Origin: Acidobacteriaceae bacterium
GTDB taxonomy: Bacteria; Acidobacteriota; Terriglobia; Terriglobales; Acidobacteriaceae
Direction: 5' to 3'
Assembly: GCA_003131315.1 (NCBI GenBank)
Contig: PKUV01000155.1
Coordinates: forward strand, 1-34,521
Length of the DNA stretch: 34,521 nt
The position numbers and the translations under genes are program-made. Shown here piece by piece: positions 1 to 8,194 of the stretch (the first letter of the stretch is position 1; the number at the start of each line of letters is the position of its first letter). A model generated the notes under the pieces. The model saw only the letters and a list, made by a program, of their open reading frames with translations. It was not told where the DNA came from and did no database searches.

Positions 1-162
1 ACTTTTAACCGGACAGTAGTGGTGCTGGATATTGACCGGTCCAAACACAATTACACCGGTGTAGACAAGAGCGAAGTTGCAGGCGTAGGGCCTGCCACGA
101 TGCAAGTCCCCGATTTCTGACACTTCCACACCCATAGCAATGTCCATCAGAACGCTGATCAC
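1..162 (-). CDS. possible 5' part of an unrecognised gene, cut by the window edge
   Basis: An open frame runs from a GTG at 160-162 (or ATG at 145-147) to the window edge, about 54 codons without a stop. A GGGGAGGAAT stretch lies directly upstream, but it is unusually close to the GTG (3 nt) and far from the ATG (18 nt). The peptide has an ordinary composition (GDLHRGRPYACNFALVYTG), but I do not recognise a family. It has the same orientation as the two genes before it, so it could end that leftward group. A competing plus-strand frame is open from base 1 to a TGA at 118-120, and I cannot exclude that one. Confidence 0.3.
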   Translation of the reverse strand, partial: MISVLMDIAMGVEVSEIGDLHRGRPYACNFALVYTGVIVFGPVNIQHHYCPVKS

Positions 163-257
163 ATTCCTCCCCGACCGCCATTTCGGATCGAAACTCTTCC
201 CAGAAGGGCTCCGATTTCGGAGTGGCCTGTCGTTAAGTGATGAAGCGCACAGTATGG

Positions 258-509
258 TCATGGGTGCTCTCGTTTCGCCGCAATGGTATCGGGACTTAAC
301 GTATCATCCCCATGCCCCTTGCTCGGGGCCTGCTGTTTGAGTGCCTGCCGGAGGAGGTCGGAGGCCTGAACCGCCAATTCCTTCGCTCGTTGTTGCAGGC
401 CAGGCCGGTACCAGAACTCGGGGAGGCGCACAATTTCTTCGCACGCCTCTCTCAGTTCCAGCCAGCGTGGTGCCAGCTTATGACCCCGGACGAATACTTC
501 CAGGCTCAT
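258..509 (-). CDS. small conserved protein of unknown function (FWYR family), copy 1
   Basis: This encodes 83 residues from the ATG at 507-509, preceded by GAGG about nine bases upstream. A longer frame reaches 560, but only the shorter product matches its relative. Its core (HKLAPRWLELREAC, then PEFWYRPGL, then LAVQASDLLRQALK) aligns without gaps over about 57 residues with the protein at 17782-18258. About 25 of these positions are identical, including RW.ELR, FWYR and LAV.AS. No signal peptide, membrane segment or metal motif is visible; it looks like a soluble helical protein. The gene overlaps the end of the NuoG-like gene by 32 bases, so the two are probably cotranscribed. The function is unknown. 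Confidence 0.72.
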   Translation of the reverse strand: MSLEVFVRGHKLAPRWLELREACEEIVRLPEFWYRPGLQQRAKELAVQASDLLRQALKQQAPSKGHGDDTLSPDTIAAKREHP

Positions 510-2901
510 TCCACTGCCTCGGCTCGGAGAGAAGTTCTCCGCTGTCGTCCTCTCGTTCATTTGGCAATACCAGACGACTTTCCATCACGTCACCAAGCAC
601 TCGACAATAACGGCCTAGTGTGCCCGAGGAAAATAGGTCATCATGCGACGGAACGATCAAATCACCTTCGCCCGGTTGATCGCAAGATACGAATTCATCG
701 GAGGCCGTACCCTCTTTCTGACCTGAGAAATCAACGTGGGCCGAACAGTAGCCTGGAACTAGCTGGCGGATTTCATCCAACACTGCGTTCGGATCAAAAG
801 GCCCCAGGCGCGGCTCCAAATTCTGTCTCTGCATCCACACTCCCTGTCGGTCCACCTCCCCCGATTGAGCGCCCCGCGATTGCCCGGTGTCGGCACGGAC
901 ACCTCTTCCGCGCGAGACGAGCTTTCCTATCGGGTGGCCCATAGATTGGCCAAGCCGAGCAATGATCTCCAAGTCACTCTTGGGGCCAACCACTTCTCCG
1001 GCTTTCCGTAACCTCTGGAGATCACCACAGGTGTTGGTAAAGGTCCCGGATTTCTCGTAAGCACAACTGGCAGGGAGCACGACATCCGCCAGTTGAGCCG
1101 TCTCGGTGAGGAACAGATCCTGCACTACCAGGAAAGCTGCTTGGAGGACAAATGGATCGATGTGGTAGCGAGTGACAGGATTTGACCCAACGACGTATAG
1201 CGCCTTCAGCCTGCCCTGTTTTGCGGCTTCTATCATTTGCAGGAGATTGAGTCCGGACTGCCTGGGGACTTCTGCGTCCCAAGCTTCGCGAAAAGCCGCG
1301 CTCTCCGAAAGCGATGTGTATCCAGGCAACAGGTCCGGGTAGAGCCCCATGTCGGCCGCACCGCGCGAGTTTGCGTAGTCACCCAGGCAAACCAACTTGC
1401 ACCCGGGAATTCCAGCACCAAACTGCACCAGTGCAGTGATCTCCTCTCCACGCAACTCAGAGCCGAAGACAATGATGAGATCCTTCTCTGTCCGTAGTTT
1501 GTCTCTCAGAGCGGCGAGTTTATCCCGACCAGATTGGTCAGTCGCGCATCGTTCGCGAGCACTATCGTCGCCAGCCAGGAAGCCCACTGCCGTGCCTTCC
1601 CTGCCCTCATCGACCTGCACGAACTGGGTTGCTAGTCGCGTCAGCTTGATCGAACGCGCATTGATCAGATACAGCCGGGCATGGTGCAGGCGCACATTGT
1701 TCCGGATCTGCCACGCCAACTGCGGATGTTGATATGTGGGATCGCCTCCGACCACCAGGATGGCGGGAGCGTTGAATACATCTTTCATGCTGGCGGTAGT
1801 GCTTGGTTTGTCGGCCAGCAGGCGAAAGAGAGCTGGAAAATCTGCTGTCCGATGATGATCGATGTTGTTGGTATGGAGGATGACTCGTGCAACCTTCTGC
1901 AGCAAGTAGCTCTCTTCGTTGGTCGTGCGCGTCGAACCAATCACCCCGATTGAATTGCCGCCTGAAGTGTCCCGCACTTCGCGGAAGCGTCCAGCGACGG
2001 TCGACAGAGCGTCTTCCCAAGAAGCGGGAATCAGTCGACCATTCCTGCGGATCAGGGGTTGCTTGAGCCTTTCCGGATGGGCGGTGAAATCGAAGGCATA
2101 GCGTCCCTTGATGCACAGGAAATCTCCGTTGACGCCGCTTTTGTCTCGGTTCGAACCACGAACGATCTCCATGCCAGTCTCGCAGGGGCGCACGCCCAAG
2201 GTGGTTGTGCACCCGTCGCCGCAATGTGTACAGATGGTTGCCACATGTTTCATCTCCCAAGGACGTGTCTTGTAGCGGTATGTCCCAGACGTCAGTGCCC
2301 CGACGGGACAGATGTCGATACACATGCCACACTCTTCGCATTCAAGATAGTCGCCTTTGTTGGGAACAATCAGCTGGGATGAATTGCGATTGGCAATCCC
2401 AAGAGCCCAGACATCCATGCCCTCCCCACAGACGCGCGCGCAGCGGTAGCACATAATGCAGCGGGGCCGGTCAAAGTAAACGACTGGAGACCATTGCTGC
2501 TCGTCCTTGTGGTTCTTGGGATCAATCAGCCTGGACTCTCCTGGTCCGTAGCTCAGCGTCGCATCCTGCAGTTCGCACTGCCCGCCAGCGTCACAGACCG
2601 GGCAATCCAAGGGATGGTTCTGCAGCACAAATTCCAGCATGGCCTTACGCGCTTGCTTGACGGTGCCGCTCTCGGTCGTAACGACCATCCCCTCAGAAAT
2701 AAAGGTCGTACAGGCGGTCTGCAGCTTGGGCATCTTTGCAATTTCCACGAGGCACATACGGCAGGCGCCCTGCAGCGATAGGCCCGGGTAGTAACAAAAG
2801 GACGGGATTTCAATTCCGACGCTCTTGCAGGCCTCAATCAATAGTGTTCCGGCAGGTTGAGTTACCTTCTTCCCGTCCACGGTTATATTTACGTCGGCCA
2901 T
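478..2901 (-). CDS. nuoG: NuoG-like iron-sulfur / molybdopterin-fold oxidoreductase subunit (orphan)
   Basis: An 807-residue protein with the NADH dehydrogenase subunit G / formate dehydrogenase alpha layout. The N-terminal [2Fe-2S] domain has Cys36, Cys47, Cys50 and Cys64. It is followed by the His-Cys3 site (His96, Cys100, Cys103, Cys109) and two [4Fe-4S] sites (Cys148/151/154/158 and Cys188/191/194/198). Next comes an N7-type site at Cys224/227/231 plus the Cys in FLCIKGRYAF. The rest is the molybdopterin-oxidoreductase fold (HPERLKQPLIRR, NPVTRYH, ADVVLPA). The last 120 residues are poorly conserved, with an odd Arg/Gly-rich linker before FDPNAVLDEIRQLVPGY. In complex I this subunit carries electrons along the peripheral arm. 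No other nuo gene is in the window, so it may serve another partner; the symbol marks homology only. Confidence 0.85.
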   Translation of the reverse strand: MADVNITVDGKKVTQPAGTLLIEACKSVGIEIPSFCYYPGLSLQGACRMCLVEIAKMPKLQTACTTFISEGMVVTTESGTVKQARKAMLEFVLQNHPLDCPVCDAGGQCELQDATLSYGPGESRLIDPKNHKDEQQWSPVVYFDRPRCIMCYRCARVCGEGMDVWALGIANRNSSQLIVPNKGDYLECEECGMCIDICPVGALTSGTYRYKTRPWEMKHVATICTHCGDGCTTTLGVRPCETGMEIVRGSNRDKSGVNGDFLCIKGRYAFDFTAHPERLKQPLIRRNGRLIPASWEDALSTVAGRFREVRDTSGGNSIGVIGSTRTTNEESYLLQKVARVILHTNNIDHHRTADFPALFRLLADKPSTTASMKDVFNAPAILVVGGDPTYQHPQLAWQIRNNVRLHHARLYLINARSIKLTRLATQFVQVDEGREGTAVGFLAGDDSARERCATDQSGRDKLAALRDKLRTEKDLIIVFGSELRGEEITALVQFGAGIPGCKLVCLGDYANSRGAADMGLYPDLLPGYTSLSESAAFREAWDAEVPRQSGLNLLQMIEAAKQGRLKALYVVGSNPVTRYHIDPFVLQAAFLVVQDLFLTETAQLADVVLPASCAYEKSGTFTNTCGDLQRLRKAGEVVGPKSDLEIIARLGQSMGHPIGKLVSRGRGVRADTGQSRGAQSGEVDRQGVWMQRQNLEPRLGPFDPNAVLDEIRQLVPGYCSAHVDFSGQKEGTASDEFVSCDQPGEGDLIVPSHDDLFSSGTLGRYCRVLGDVMESRLVLPNEREDDSGELLSEPRQWNEPGSIRPGS

Positions 2902-2938
2902 AGCCAGCCTGCCTCAGTCTCGCACACGGCGATACAAC

Positions 2939-3076
2939 TCAGCTCGCATCGTGCCGCTCTTCCATTGTGCCGCCCGACCAAGAAAGAGTGATCAGGAAGG
3001 AGCTCTCCTCCAACGCCTCGACATGGTGATATATCACGACTGCCCGTAGCCCTGTCTCCAGGTCCTCGAGGTTCAT
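2939..3076 (-). pseudogene. decayed 3' end of a small cupin gene (remnant 1)
   Basis: This fills most of the 308-base gap between the nitrite reductase and the NuoG-like gene. One minus-strand frame reads HHVEALEESSFLITLSWSGG, matching the C-terminus of the intact cupin at 18375-18803 (HDVEALEESAFLLTVCWPTG) at 13 of 20 positions. The sequence upstream of the match (MNLEDLETGLRAVVIY) no longer resembles the cupin core, and an in-frame stop lies before it. No start or barrel strands can be recovered. I read it as the broken relic of a paralogue rather than a gene. A 75-residue frame on the same strand (2889-3116) is a shadow of this remnant. Confidence 0.6.
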
Positions 3077-3209
3077 GGCGAGCTTCCCCGGCCATTGCTC
3101 CGGCCAGCGTGTTCATCAGTTTCCTGCCCTCTTTTCCAAGCCATAAAGATCATAGGAGGCTGCCAGGGACACCACGATGACTTATGTCACGGTCTCCACA
3201 TCCCGGCGA

Positions 3210-5111
3210 TCACTTGACGATAACCACACCCTTCATGCCGTTGGCTTCATGCAGCGTGCAGACGTAGCGGTAAACCCCGGGAACCGTGAAGACACGGGTG
3301 AAGGCCTGGCCAGGCTGCAGTAAACCCGAATCAAATGGTTGCACACCCGGAGGAAGCTTTACGTCTGCCATCGTCAAGGCCTTACTGGCATCGTCCACCA
3401 CATTGTGGAAAACCTGCGAAGAGTTTTTCCAGACTACCTTCTGCCCAAGATTAACCGTGATCGTCGCCGGCAGAAAGGCCATGTCGCTCATGTTCACAGT
3501 GCCTTTCTCTGCTGTTGCGGGTTTTGGCAGTGCTTTTCGAAGCATGCCGGAGGTTATCTTCACGGAGCAGTTGGGTGCAAGTCGATCCACCGTGTCCACT
3601 ACGAAACTGGGGACCCGGGGATCTTCCACCGCCACAACGCTGCCAAAATGTCCACTCACATGGACCAAGCGGTTCGCATTTTCCGAGAACAATATGCCTT
3701 CCACGCGGTAGGTTTTCGCGGATGGGAGCGCTTTAAGCATCACCCGCCCGTCGCTCAGGAATGTCAAGCATCCGTTGAGTTGGGTGGAACTGGGAATCGA
3801 GGGCTGCGACGTCGATACGAGGGGCATGGGCTGTGAGCCGCGTCTGCGCCCCACCTTCACGTTGGTCACGTTCATTGCCATGCTGCGGATCGAATTGGGA
3901 ATAGCTTCTTCTCTCCCATTTGACGGGCTGGGGAGGAGGTCGACAGCGCTCGTCGGATCAATACCGCTCTGTCCCTCTCCAGCCGCAGTATCGGCCCGGG
4001 TCATGCCAGTCACCCAGGCGGCGGATTCCTTTACCGAGGGATCCGACGGAGCCGGCCCGGCATGCATCAAGGCCGCGTTCTCTGTACCAGTAACCTCAAG
4101 CGTCGCCATCAGGCCCTTGGCCATCCGTGCCATAGCGTGATCCATCATGGTGAACTGCCCCGGCACACTCGCCGTAAGTTCCAGGACAGCTGCGCCACCC
4201 GGCGGCACGCTGACTGTCTGAACGCCGGTCAACGGAGGCGATGTCAGTGAGCCCAGCGTATAGTCCCGCGTGAAGATTTCCCCCACCACGTGTAGCGAAG
4301 ATGTGGCATTCGGGCCCGCATCACCAAAGAAGACCCGTACCGTTTCGCCCACGTTGGCGTGCAAAGGGTGTTCCTTGGTAAGAGCATCAACCGCACCGTT
4401 GAACACGAAATATTCGGGGTCTTCCTGCATGAGCTTTGCATCACTGAACTGCTGCAAGCCCGTCTTACCCTTGGGCGTGGTGGTATAGATTTCCCCCTGC
4501 ATGATGTAGTACTCGTGATCCACATGAGGCAGTCCGCCCTCTGGCTCGACTAGGATCAGGCCGTACATGCCGTTAGCAATGTGTTCGGCGACCATGGGCG
4601 TGCCACAGTGATAGACAAACAGCCCCGGCGTTGTGGCCTGAAACGTAAAGATCTTCGACTGACCTGGGACCGCCTGCGAGAACGCAGCGCCGCCACCCGG
4701 ACCGAGAGCAGCATGAAAATCAACCGAGTGGACCATATGGCTGCTGGTGTCATTCCGAAGAGTGACCTCCACGGTGTCACCCTGTCTTACCCGGATCATG
4801 GGGCCAGGTACCTTTCCATCGAAAGTCCAATAGCGATAGGTAGTACCGATTGAGGGATCCAGTTGGCCAAGCACTTCTTCAGCAGTGAGCGTTACATGGA
4901 CTACAGTTGGTGTCCTGTTCGCAACCGGCGGCGGAACGTCGGCCGGATCGCGAACGATATCCGCTGTTTTCGACTCGGCTTTTGCAGCCAGCTTAGCGTG
5001 GACAGCAGTTTGTGCCGCCAGCGGTTCGGCGCCAGTCACCATGACCAGGATCAACAGGAGACCGACAATTGCCGCCATGAATGAAATTTCATAATGAGTT
5101 CTTATTCCCAT
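3210..5111 (-). CDS. nirK: copper nitrite reductase-like protein with extra C-terminal cupredoxin domain
   Basis: A 633-residue exported protein with a hydrophobic segment at residues 12-34. Two cupredoxin domains (about 70-345) carry the full NirK ligand set. The type 1 copper ligands are His128, Cys169, His177 and Met182. The type 2 ligands are His133 (with Asp131), His168 and His274 in SLHVVGE. This predicts periplasmic reduction of nitrite to nitric oxide. A linker and an unassigned domain (about 440-520) follow. A final plastocyanin-like domain (about 535-633) has His569, Cys618, His621 and Met626 in VCTLHEANGMKG. The extra domain probably delivers electrons, as in known fused nitrite reductases. 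It is transcribed away from the PAS-LuxR gene at 5251, a natural candidate regulator. Multicopper oxidase is the alternative, but the ligand spacing fits NirK better. Confidence 0.85.
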   Translation of the reverse strand: MGIRTHYEISFMAAIVGLLLILVMVTGAEPLAAQTAVHAKLAAKAESKTADIVRDPADVPPPVANRTPTVVHVTLTAEEVLGQLDPSIGTTYRYWTFDGKVPGPMIRVRQGDTVEVTLRNDTSSHMVHSVDFHAALGPGGGAAFSQAVPGQSKIFTFQATTPGLFVYHCGTPMVAEHIANGMYGLILVEPEGGLPHVDHEYYIMQGEIYTTTPKGKTGLQQFSDAKLMQEDPEYFVFNGAVDALTKEHPLHANVGETVRVFFGDAGPNATSSLHVVGEIFTRDYTLGSLTSPPLTGVQTVSVPPGGAAVLELTASVPGQFTMMDHAMARMAKGLMATLEVTGTENAALMHAGPAPSDPSVKESAAWVTGMTRADTAAGEGQSGIDPTSAVDLLPSPSNGREEAIPNSIRSMAMNVTNVKVGRRRGSQPMPLVSTSQPSIPSSTQLNGCLTFLSDGRVMLKALPSAKTYRVEGILFSENANRLVHVSGHFGSVVAVEDPRVPSFVVDTVDRLAPNCSVKITSGMLRKALPKPATAEKGTVNMSDMAFLPATITVNLGQKVVWKNSSQVFHNVVDDASKALTMADVKLPPGVQPFDSGLLQPGQAFTRVFTVPGVYRYVCTLHEANGMKGVVIVK

Positions 5112-5250
5112 CTCGCATCTCTTCCTGCCGCCGTACCGTCTCTTCTTCGGAGTGTTGGTTTGCCGGCTGACTTATACTGAATCGGGAGGCGATGGGTCTC
5201 AATGGAGCATCCGTACCACTCGCATAGGCAGTTGTCACAAGGACGGACAA

Positions 5251-5904
5251 ATCCTGGAAAGTGAACTATTTAACCTGCTCCAGCACACTTCGGACGCGGC
5301 GTTCTCGGTTACCGAAGAAGGCGAAATCGTGTCCTGGAACAGAGCCGCCGAGAAGCTTTTCGGCCATCCGGCCGCCGAGGTGGTCCACAAGACGTGTTAC
5401 GAAATACTAGAGGGTATGGGGCCCCTGGGCACACGCGTCTGCCATCAGCGCTGCAGTGTGGCCGAATGTGCCGGCGGTAATACTGAGATCCCGAACTTTG
5501 ACATGAGTGTGAAGATCCGTTCAGGGCAGTGATTGTGGATCAATATGTCCACACTTGTGTTCGATAACCAGCGCACTGGGCGTCGTCTTCTAGCACACCT
5601 TGCCCATGATGTCACAGAACAGAAAAGGAGCGAGGAACTGGTGCACAAGGTGCTCGATCTGTCGAAGCAGCTCAGTTCGGTTGGCGAAGTCTCGGTGCGT
5701 GCAGCGTCGATATCCCCATTGTCCGAACAGGAGAGGCACATTCTCCGTTTGTTTTCCGAGGGAAAGGACAGTGACGACGTCGCCCGCATCCTAGGCATCA
5801 GCCCGCAAACCCTCCGCAACCACCTCCACCACATCAACCAGAAATTGCGGACTCACAATCGCCTGGAAGCGGTCATGAATGCCATCCAGCGTAAACTGAT
5901 CTGA
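5251..5904 (+). pseudogene. PAS-LuxR transcriptional regulator, interrupted by an in-frame TGA
   Basis: The reading frame aligns end to end with the intact 218-residue regulator at 15245-15901: a PAS domain with Cys49, Cys64, Cys68 and Cys73, then a LuxR-type helix-turn-helix (ILGISPQTLRNHLHHINQKL). A TGA at 5530-5532 falls between RSGQ and LWINMS, exactly where the paralogue has Arg94, so one CGA-to-TGA change explains it. The paralogue's start aligns with an ATC at 5251-5253. A good AAGGA sits seven bases before it, suggesting the start codon was also lost, although a GTG at 5152 is in frame upstream. The second half could begin at TTG 5533 but has no ribosome binding site. I call it a recent pseudogene. 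It is divergent from the nitrite reductase gene. Confidence 0.8.
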
Positions 5905-6055
5905 AATCTTGGCTTCCCCTCGACTTATCGGCCCCGCTTTGGCGCCCGGTCACGCGCATTTCATATCCCCAGTACAGCTGTCCCATTGTGACTGTGGCAC
6001 ACAAGCGCTAAATCAGAAGTGGACGTTTCCTCAACTGCTCGCAGGAGCTGTGGTC

Positions 6056-6385
6056 ATGATCTCTCATTGTGCTAACCCAGGTTGCACGTTGCCGTTTCAC
6101 TACCGAAGGGGCGGGCGCCTTCATCGGTTCGACATCACATCCCCGAGTACGCCGTGTGCCAATGTCCCAAATGCCATCTGTAGTTTGAAACCGTCGCGTG
6201 CGACCGTATTCTTCTGGCTGTGTGATCGGTGCTCCTCGAAGTACTCGCTCAAGTTCAACTTTCGTGATGGAATCAGTCTCGCGCCGCTAACGGACCCCGC
6301 TAAGAAACTCAGCACTGCACCGGTGATTGCCGTGGGGGCTGCCACTCCAGACCAAGACGTCAATCCATCGCATCAGCGTCGATGA
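6056..6385 (+). CDS. small Cys-rich (probable zinc-binding) protein, copy 1
   Basis: This encodes 109 residues from the ATG at 6056, with AGGAG eight bases upstream; the longer frame from 5909 lacks homology before this Met. It is a paralogue of the protein at 14773-15069. Both share CANPxCxxPFxYxRGG at the N-terminus and a later FFWLCxxC. Conserved cysteines are Cys5, Cys10, Cys34, Cys42, Cys56 and Cys59; the Cys5/Cys10 and Cys56/Cys59 pairs could form a zinc ribbon. The last 30 residues are unrelated between copies. It follows the PAS-LuxR gene by 151 bases, the same order and strand relation as in copy 2. The function is unknown; a partner or effector of the regulator is inference. Confidence 0.75.
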   Translation: MISHCANPGCTLPFHYRRGGRLHRFDITSPSTPCANVPNAICSLKPSRATVFFWLCDRCSSKYSLKFNFRDGISLAPLTDPAKKLSTAPVIAVGAATPDQDVNPSHQRR

Positions 6386-6865
6386 CGCACGGCAACGGAA
6401 TGAAGGACCTGATCTTCGTGGATGCGCGCAGCGCCACTGCCCTCATGGCTGCGGGCCGCTTTGCCTGTCGAACCCACCACTGAACCTGAGCCGCCGGCAC
6501 ACCTGAAGGCAAGGAAACAACGTTAGTAGTCTAGGGCACATCCATATGCATGCAGCAGGCAATATCTTTGATCTCCCGACGGGACGCGTGCTCGTGCTGG
6601 ATCGCGCGGTATCCCATGACGTCGAAGCTCTGGCGGACGGTGCCTTTTTTGCTCACGGTTGCGCGACCTGAGACGATTCCCTCTGAGCCATGACTTCCCG
6701 CGGGCTCTGAAACGAATGGACGACACTTTCGATATCACATTCGTCATTGGAACGAGTATGGATGGTCTATTGCCGCGGAAGGCGACCTGAGCAATATTAG
6801 TCCCATTGGGCCGTGTAGTGATGTGCATGAAGCGTGCAGTCGGTTGGCGTTGCGAGGAACCAACA
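6386..6865 (+). other. 480-base gap holding a cupin relic and no intact gene
   Basis: Between the small Cys-rich gene and the DoxX-like gene I see no frame with a convincing protein. A 33-codon frame from ATG 6382 (MTHGNGMKDLIFVDA...) overlaps the preceding stop and resembles nothing I know. The only recognisable content is the cupin remnant at 6507-6671. A long minus-strand frame (6523-7080) is the antisense shadow of the DoxX-like gene and this relic. Confidence 0.6.
6507..6671 (+). pseudogene. decayed small cupin gene (remnant 2)
   Basis: One plus-strand frame reads VSSLGHIHMHAAG, then FDLPTGRVLVLD, then RAVSHDVEALADGAFF before a TGA at 6669-6671. It aligns without a large gap to the C-terminal half of the cupin at 18375-18803 (LELSAGQLLALDRGVPHDVEAL), including the LDR.V.HDVEAL signature. 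A TGA at 6504-6506 closes the frame upstream. The N-terminal half of the barrel cannot be found and the final WPTG segment is lost. It therefore reads as a truncated paralogue, not an expressed gene. Confidence 0.6.
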
Positions 6866-7423
6866 ATGGCCGTGGACACATTTAGAAGCTGGGATGCACG
6901 TACCATCGTAATCGCCAGAGCATTCCTCGCGACCACATTGCTGCTAAGAACTTCCGACGGAGTTTCGCACGTTACGTTCTTTGCCGAACTTGTGTTCTTG
7001 TTCGAGCTGCTACTGGGTGCGGCCATCGCGGTGGGCTGGCTGATGCGGTATGCCGCCGCTATGGTCTTACTCGGCACCATCGCGGCGGCCGCGCTGGCAC
7101 CACATTGTCATCTCGCTCTTTTTCCGGCCAATCCAGGAACGACCGCTGCAGTATTGATTACCAGTGGCATCCTCGTCTCCTTTGGCCAAAACACTGACAA
7201 AGTCGATGCTGCTCGTATTGACGAAAACAATGAATCATCTAGCGAACCCTTGTGCGTAATCCCTCATGAGCCCTGGGACGAAGGTCTCGAAGTGACCATA
7301 AGGCTCGAAGATGGCCATATTCGTGGGCTGCAGAGACACCTCGGCATTGTGACAATCCATGATCGAGCGGGCGGGGTCCGGAATACAGGCGAAGAGGTCT
7401 GGTATGCCAGAGATGATGGTTGA
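6866..7423 (+). CDS. DoxX-like small integral membrane protein
   Basis: This encodes 185 residues from the ATG at 6866, with GAGGAA about six bases upstream; an upstream ATG at 6806 has no such site. The N-terminal 120 residues contain three to four hydrophobic segments, including ELVFLFELLLGAAIAVGWL followed by a basic turn and a further helix. This is the layout of DoxX/DoxD-type membrane proteins, which are linked to redox and thiol stress in several bacteria. The last 65 residues are soluble and acidic (EPWDEGLEVTIRLEDG) and unlike the usual DoxX tail. It leads the rightward group containing the stress protein and AhpD genes. The family call is moderate; the precise role is unknown. Confidence 0.55.
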   Translation: MAVDTFRSWDARTIVIARAFLATTLLLRTSDGVSHVTFFAELVFLFELLLGAAIAVGWLMRYAAAMVLLGTIAAAALAPHCHLALFPANPGTTAAVLITSGILVSFGQNTDKVDAARIDENNESSSEPLCVIPHEPWDEGLEVTIRLEDGHIRGLQRHLGIVTIHDRAGGVRNTGEEVWYARDDG

Positions 7424-7489
7424 CGATGCTAAGGCGTCAATAACGATCGCAGTGCTCGCGGCGATCAGGATATTGGGGAGGAATAGCTT

Positions 7490-8050
7490 ATGGTTCAGAC
7501 ATCACGACGAGTCCGCAGCGACGGTGCCATTGGAAGGAAGACGCACAACCATCGGCTACTCGTAGTAGTCGATGAGTCTTCATCATCAAAACGTGCAGTG
7601 GAATATGCCGCGAGGGTATTAGCAAGCCGGCGAGGATTTCAGGTATGCCTTGCATATTTCCTGTCGCAGCTGCCGCCCACACTGCTTGAGTTTGGCGGCG
7701 CCGAGAATCCGGACACGGAACGGCAACTGGATACCCAGCTCAAGACAGAGCAGCGGCAGTGGATTGCAGCAGCCAGAAAAGAGGCACAGCCCGCTTTGAA
7801 CTGGGCCTGCACTAAACTGCGAAGGGCTGGACTGCCTGCAGGTTCTCTGTCGGCAAAATTCTCTGATCCGTTCAGAGAGCAAAACAGCGCGAGTGAGGAG
7901 ATCCTTGAATTAGCACGAATAAATAAGTGTCGTACGATCGTCGTGGGGCGTCGATCTCTGCCCTGGTTGCGCAGGTTTACTGCTGGAAAGGACCTATCAG
8001 AGAAGTTGGTACAGCAAGGGAGGGGCCTTACGCTTTGGGTCGTGGAGTAA
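7490..8050 (+). CDS. universal stress protein (UspA family)
   Basis: A 186-residue soluble protein starting at ATG 7490, with GGGGAGG eight bases upstream. It has a Usp fold signature: an N-terminal strand ending in Asp (LLVVVDESSSSKRAVEYA), a long middle with a charged helix, and a C-terminal TIVVGRRSLPW...GKDLSEKLV...LTLWVVE. Usp proteins accumulate under starvation, hypoxia and oxidative stress. The usual ATP-binding GxxG-(9)-GS/T motif appears here as GRRS and GKD, so nucleotide binding may be weakened or absent. It is about 40 residues longer than a typical single-domain Usp, mostly in the middle. It lies 66 bases after the DoxX-like gene and is likely cotranscribed with it. Confidence 0.8.
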   Translation: MVQTSRRVRSDGAIGRKTHNHRLLVVVDESSSSKRAVEYAARVLASRRGFQVCLAYFLSQLPPTLLEFGGAENPDTERQLDTQLKTEQRQWIAAARKEAQPALNWACTKLRRAGLPAGSLSAKFSDPFREQNSASEEILELARINKCRTIVVGRRSLPWLRRFTAGKDLSEKLVQQGRGLTLWVVE

Positions 8051-8194
8051 CACCAATTCGCGAACGCCGGCCGCAGACAAGCGTGCAAACTTTGATGTGC
8101 CCCTTCCATCAAGCCCCCTCGGTCACGCCCGGTGCCTCTGTGTTGCTTGATACGGCAGTTCGAACCGATTCTAATAACGGTTGAGGAGGTTGTG

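Noticed and set aside
312-944. Long plus-strand frame of 210 codons
   Set aside because: It is antisense to the end of the NuoG-like gene and the small FWYR gene, with Pro/Arg-rich composition and no domain.
1607-2341. Minus-strand frame of 244 codons inside the NuoG-like gene
   Set aside because: It is an out-of-phase shadow, rich in Arg and Ser, of the clear Fe-S protein frame.
5112-5250. FNR-type or similar palindromic operator between the nitrite reductase and PAS-LuxR genes
   Set aside because: No TTGAT-(4)-ATCAA-like palindrome or other strong inverted repeat is visible.
6523-7080. Minus-strand frame of 185 codons
   Set aside because: Antisense to the DoxX-like gene and the cupin relic, with Ser/Arg-rich low-complexity sequence.
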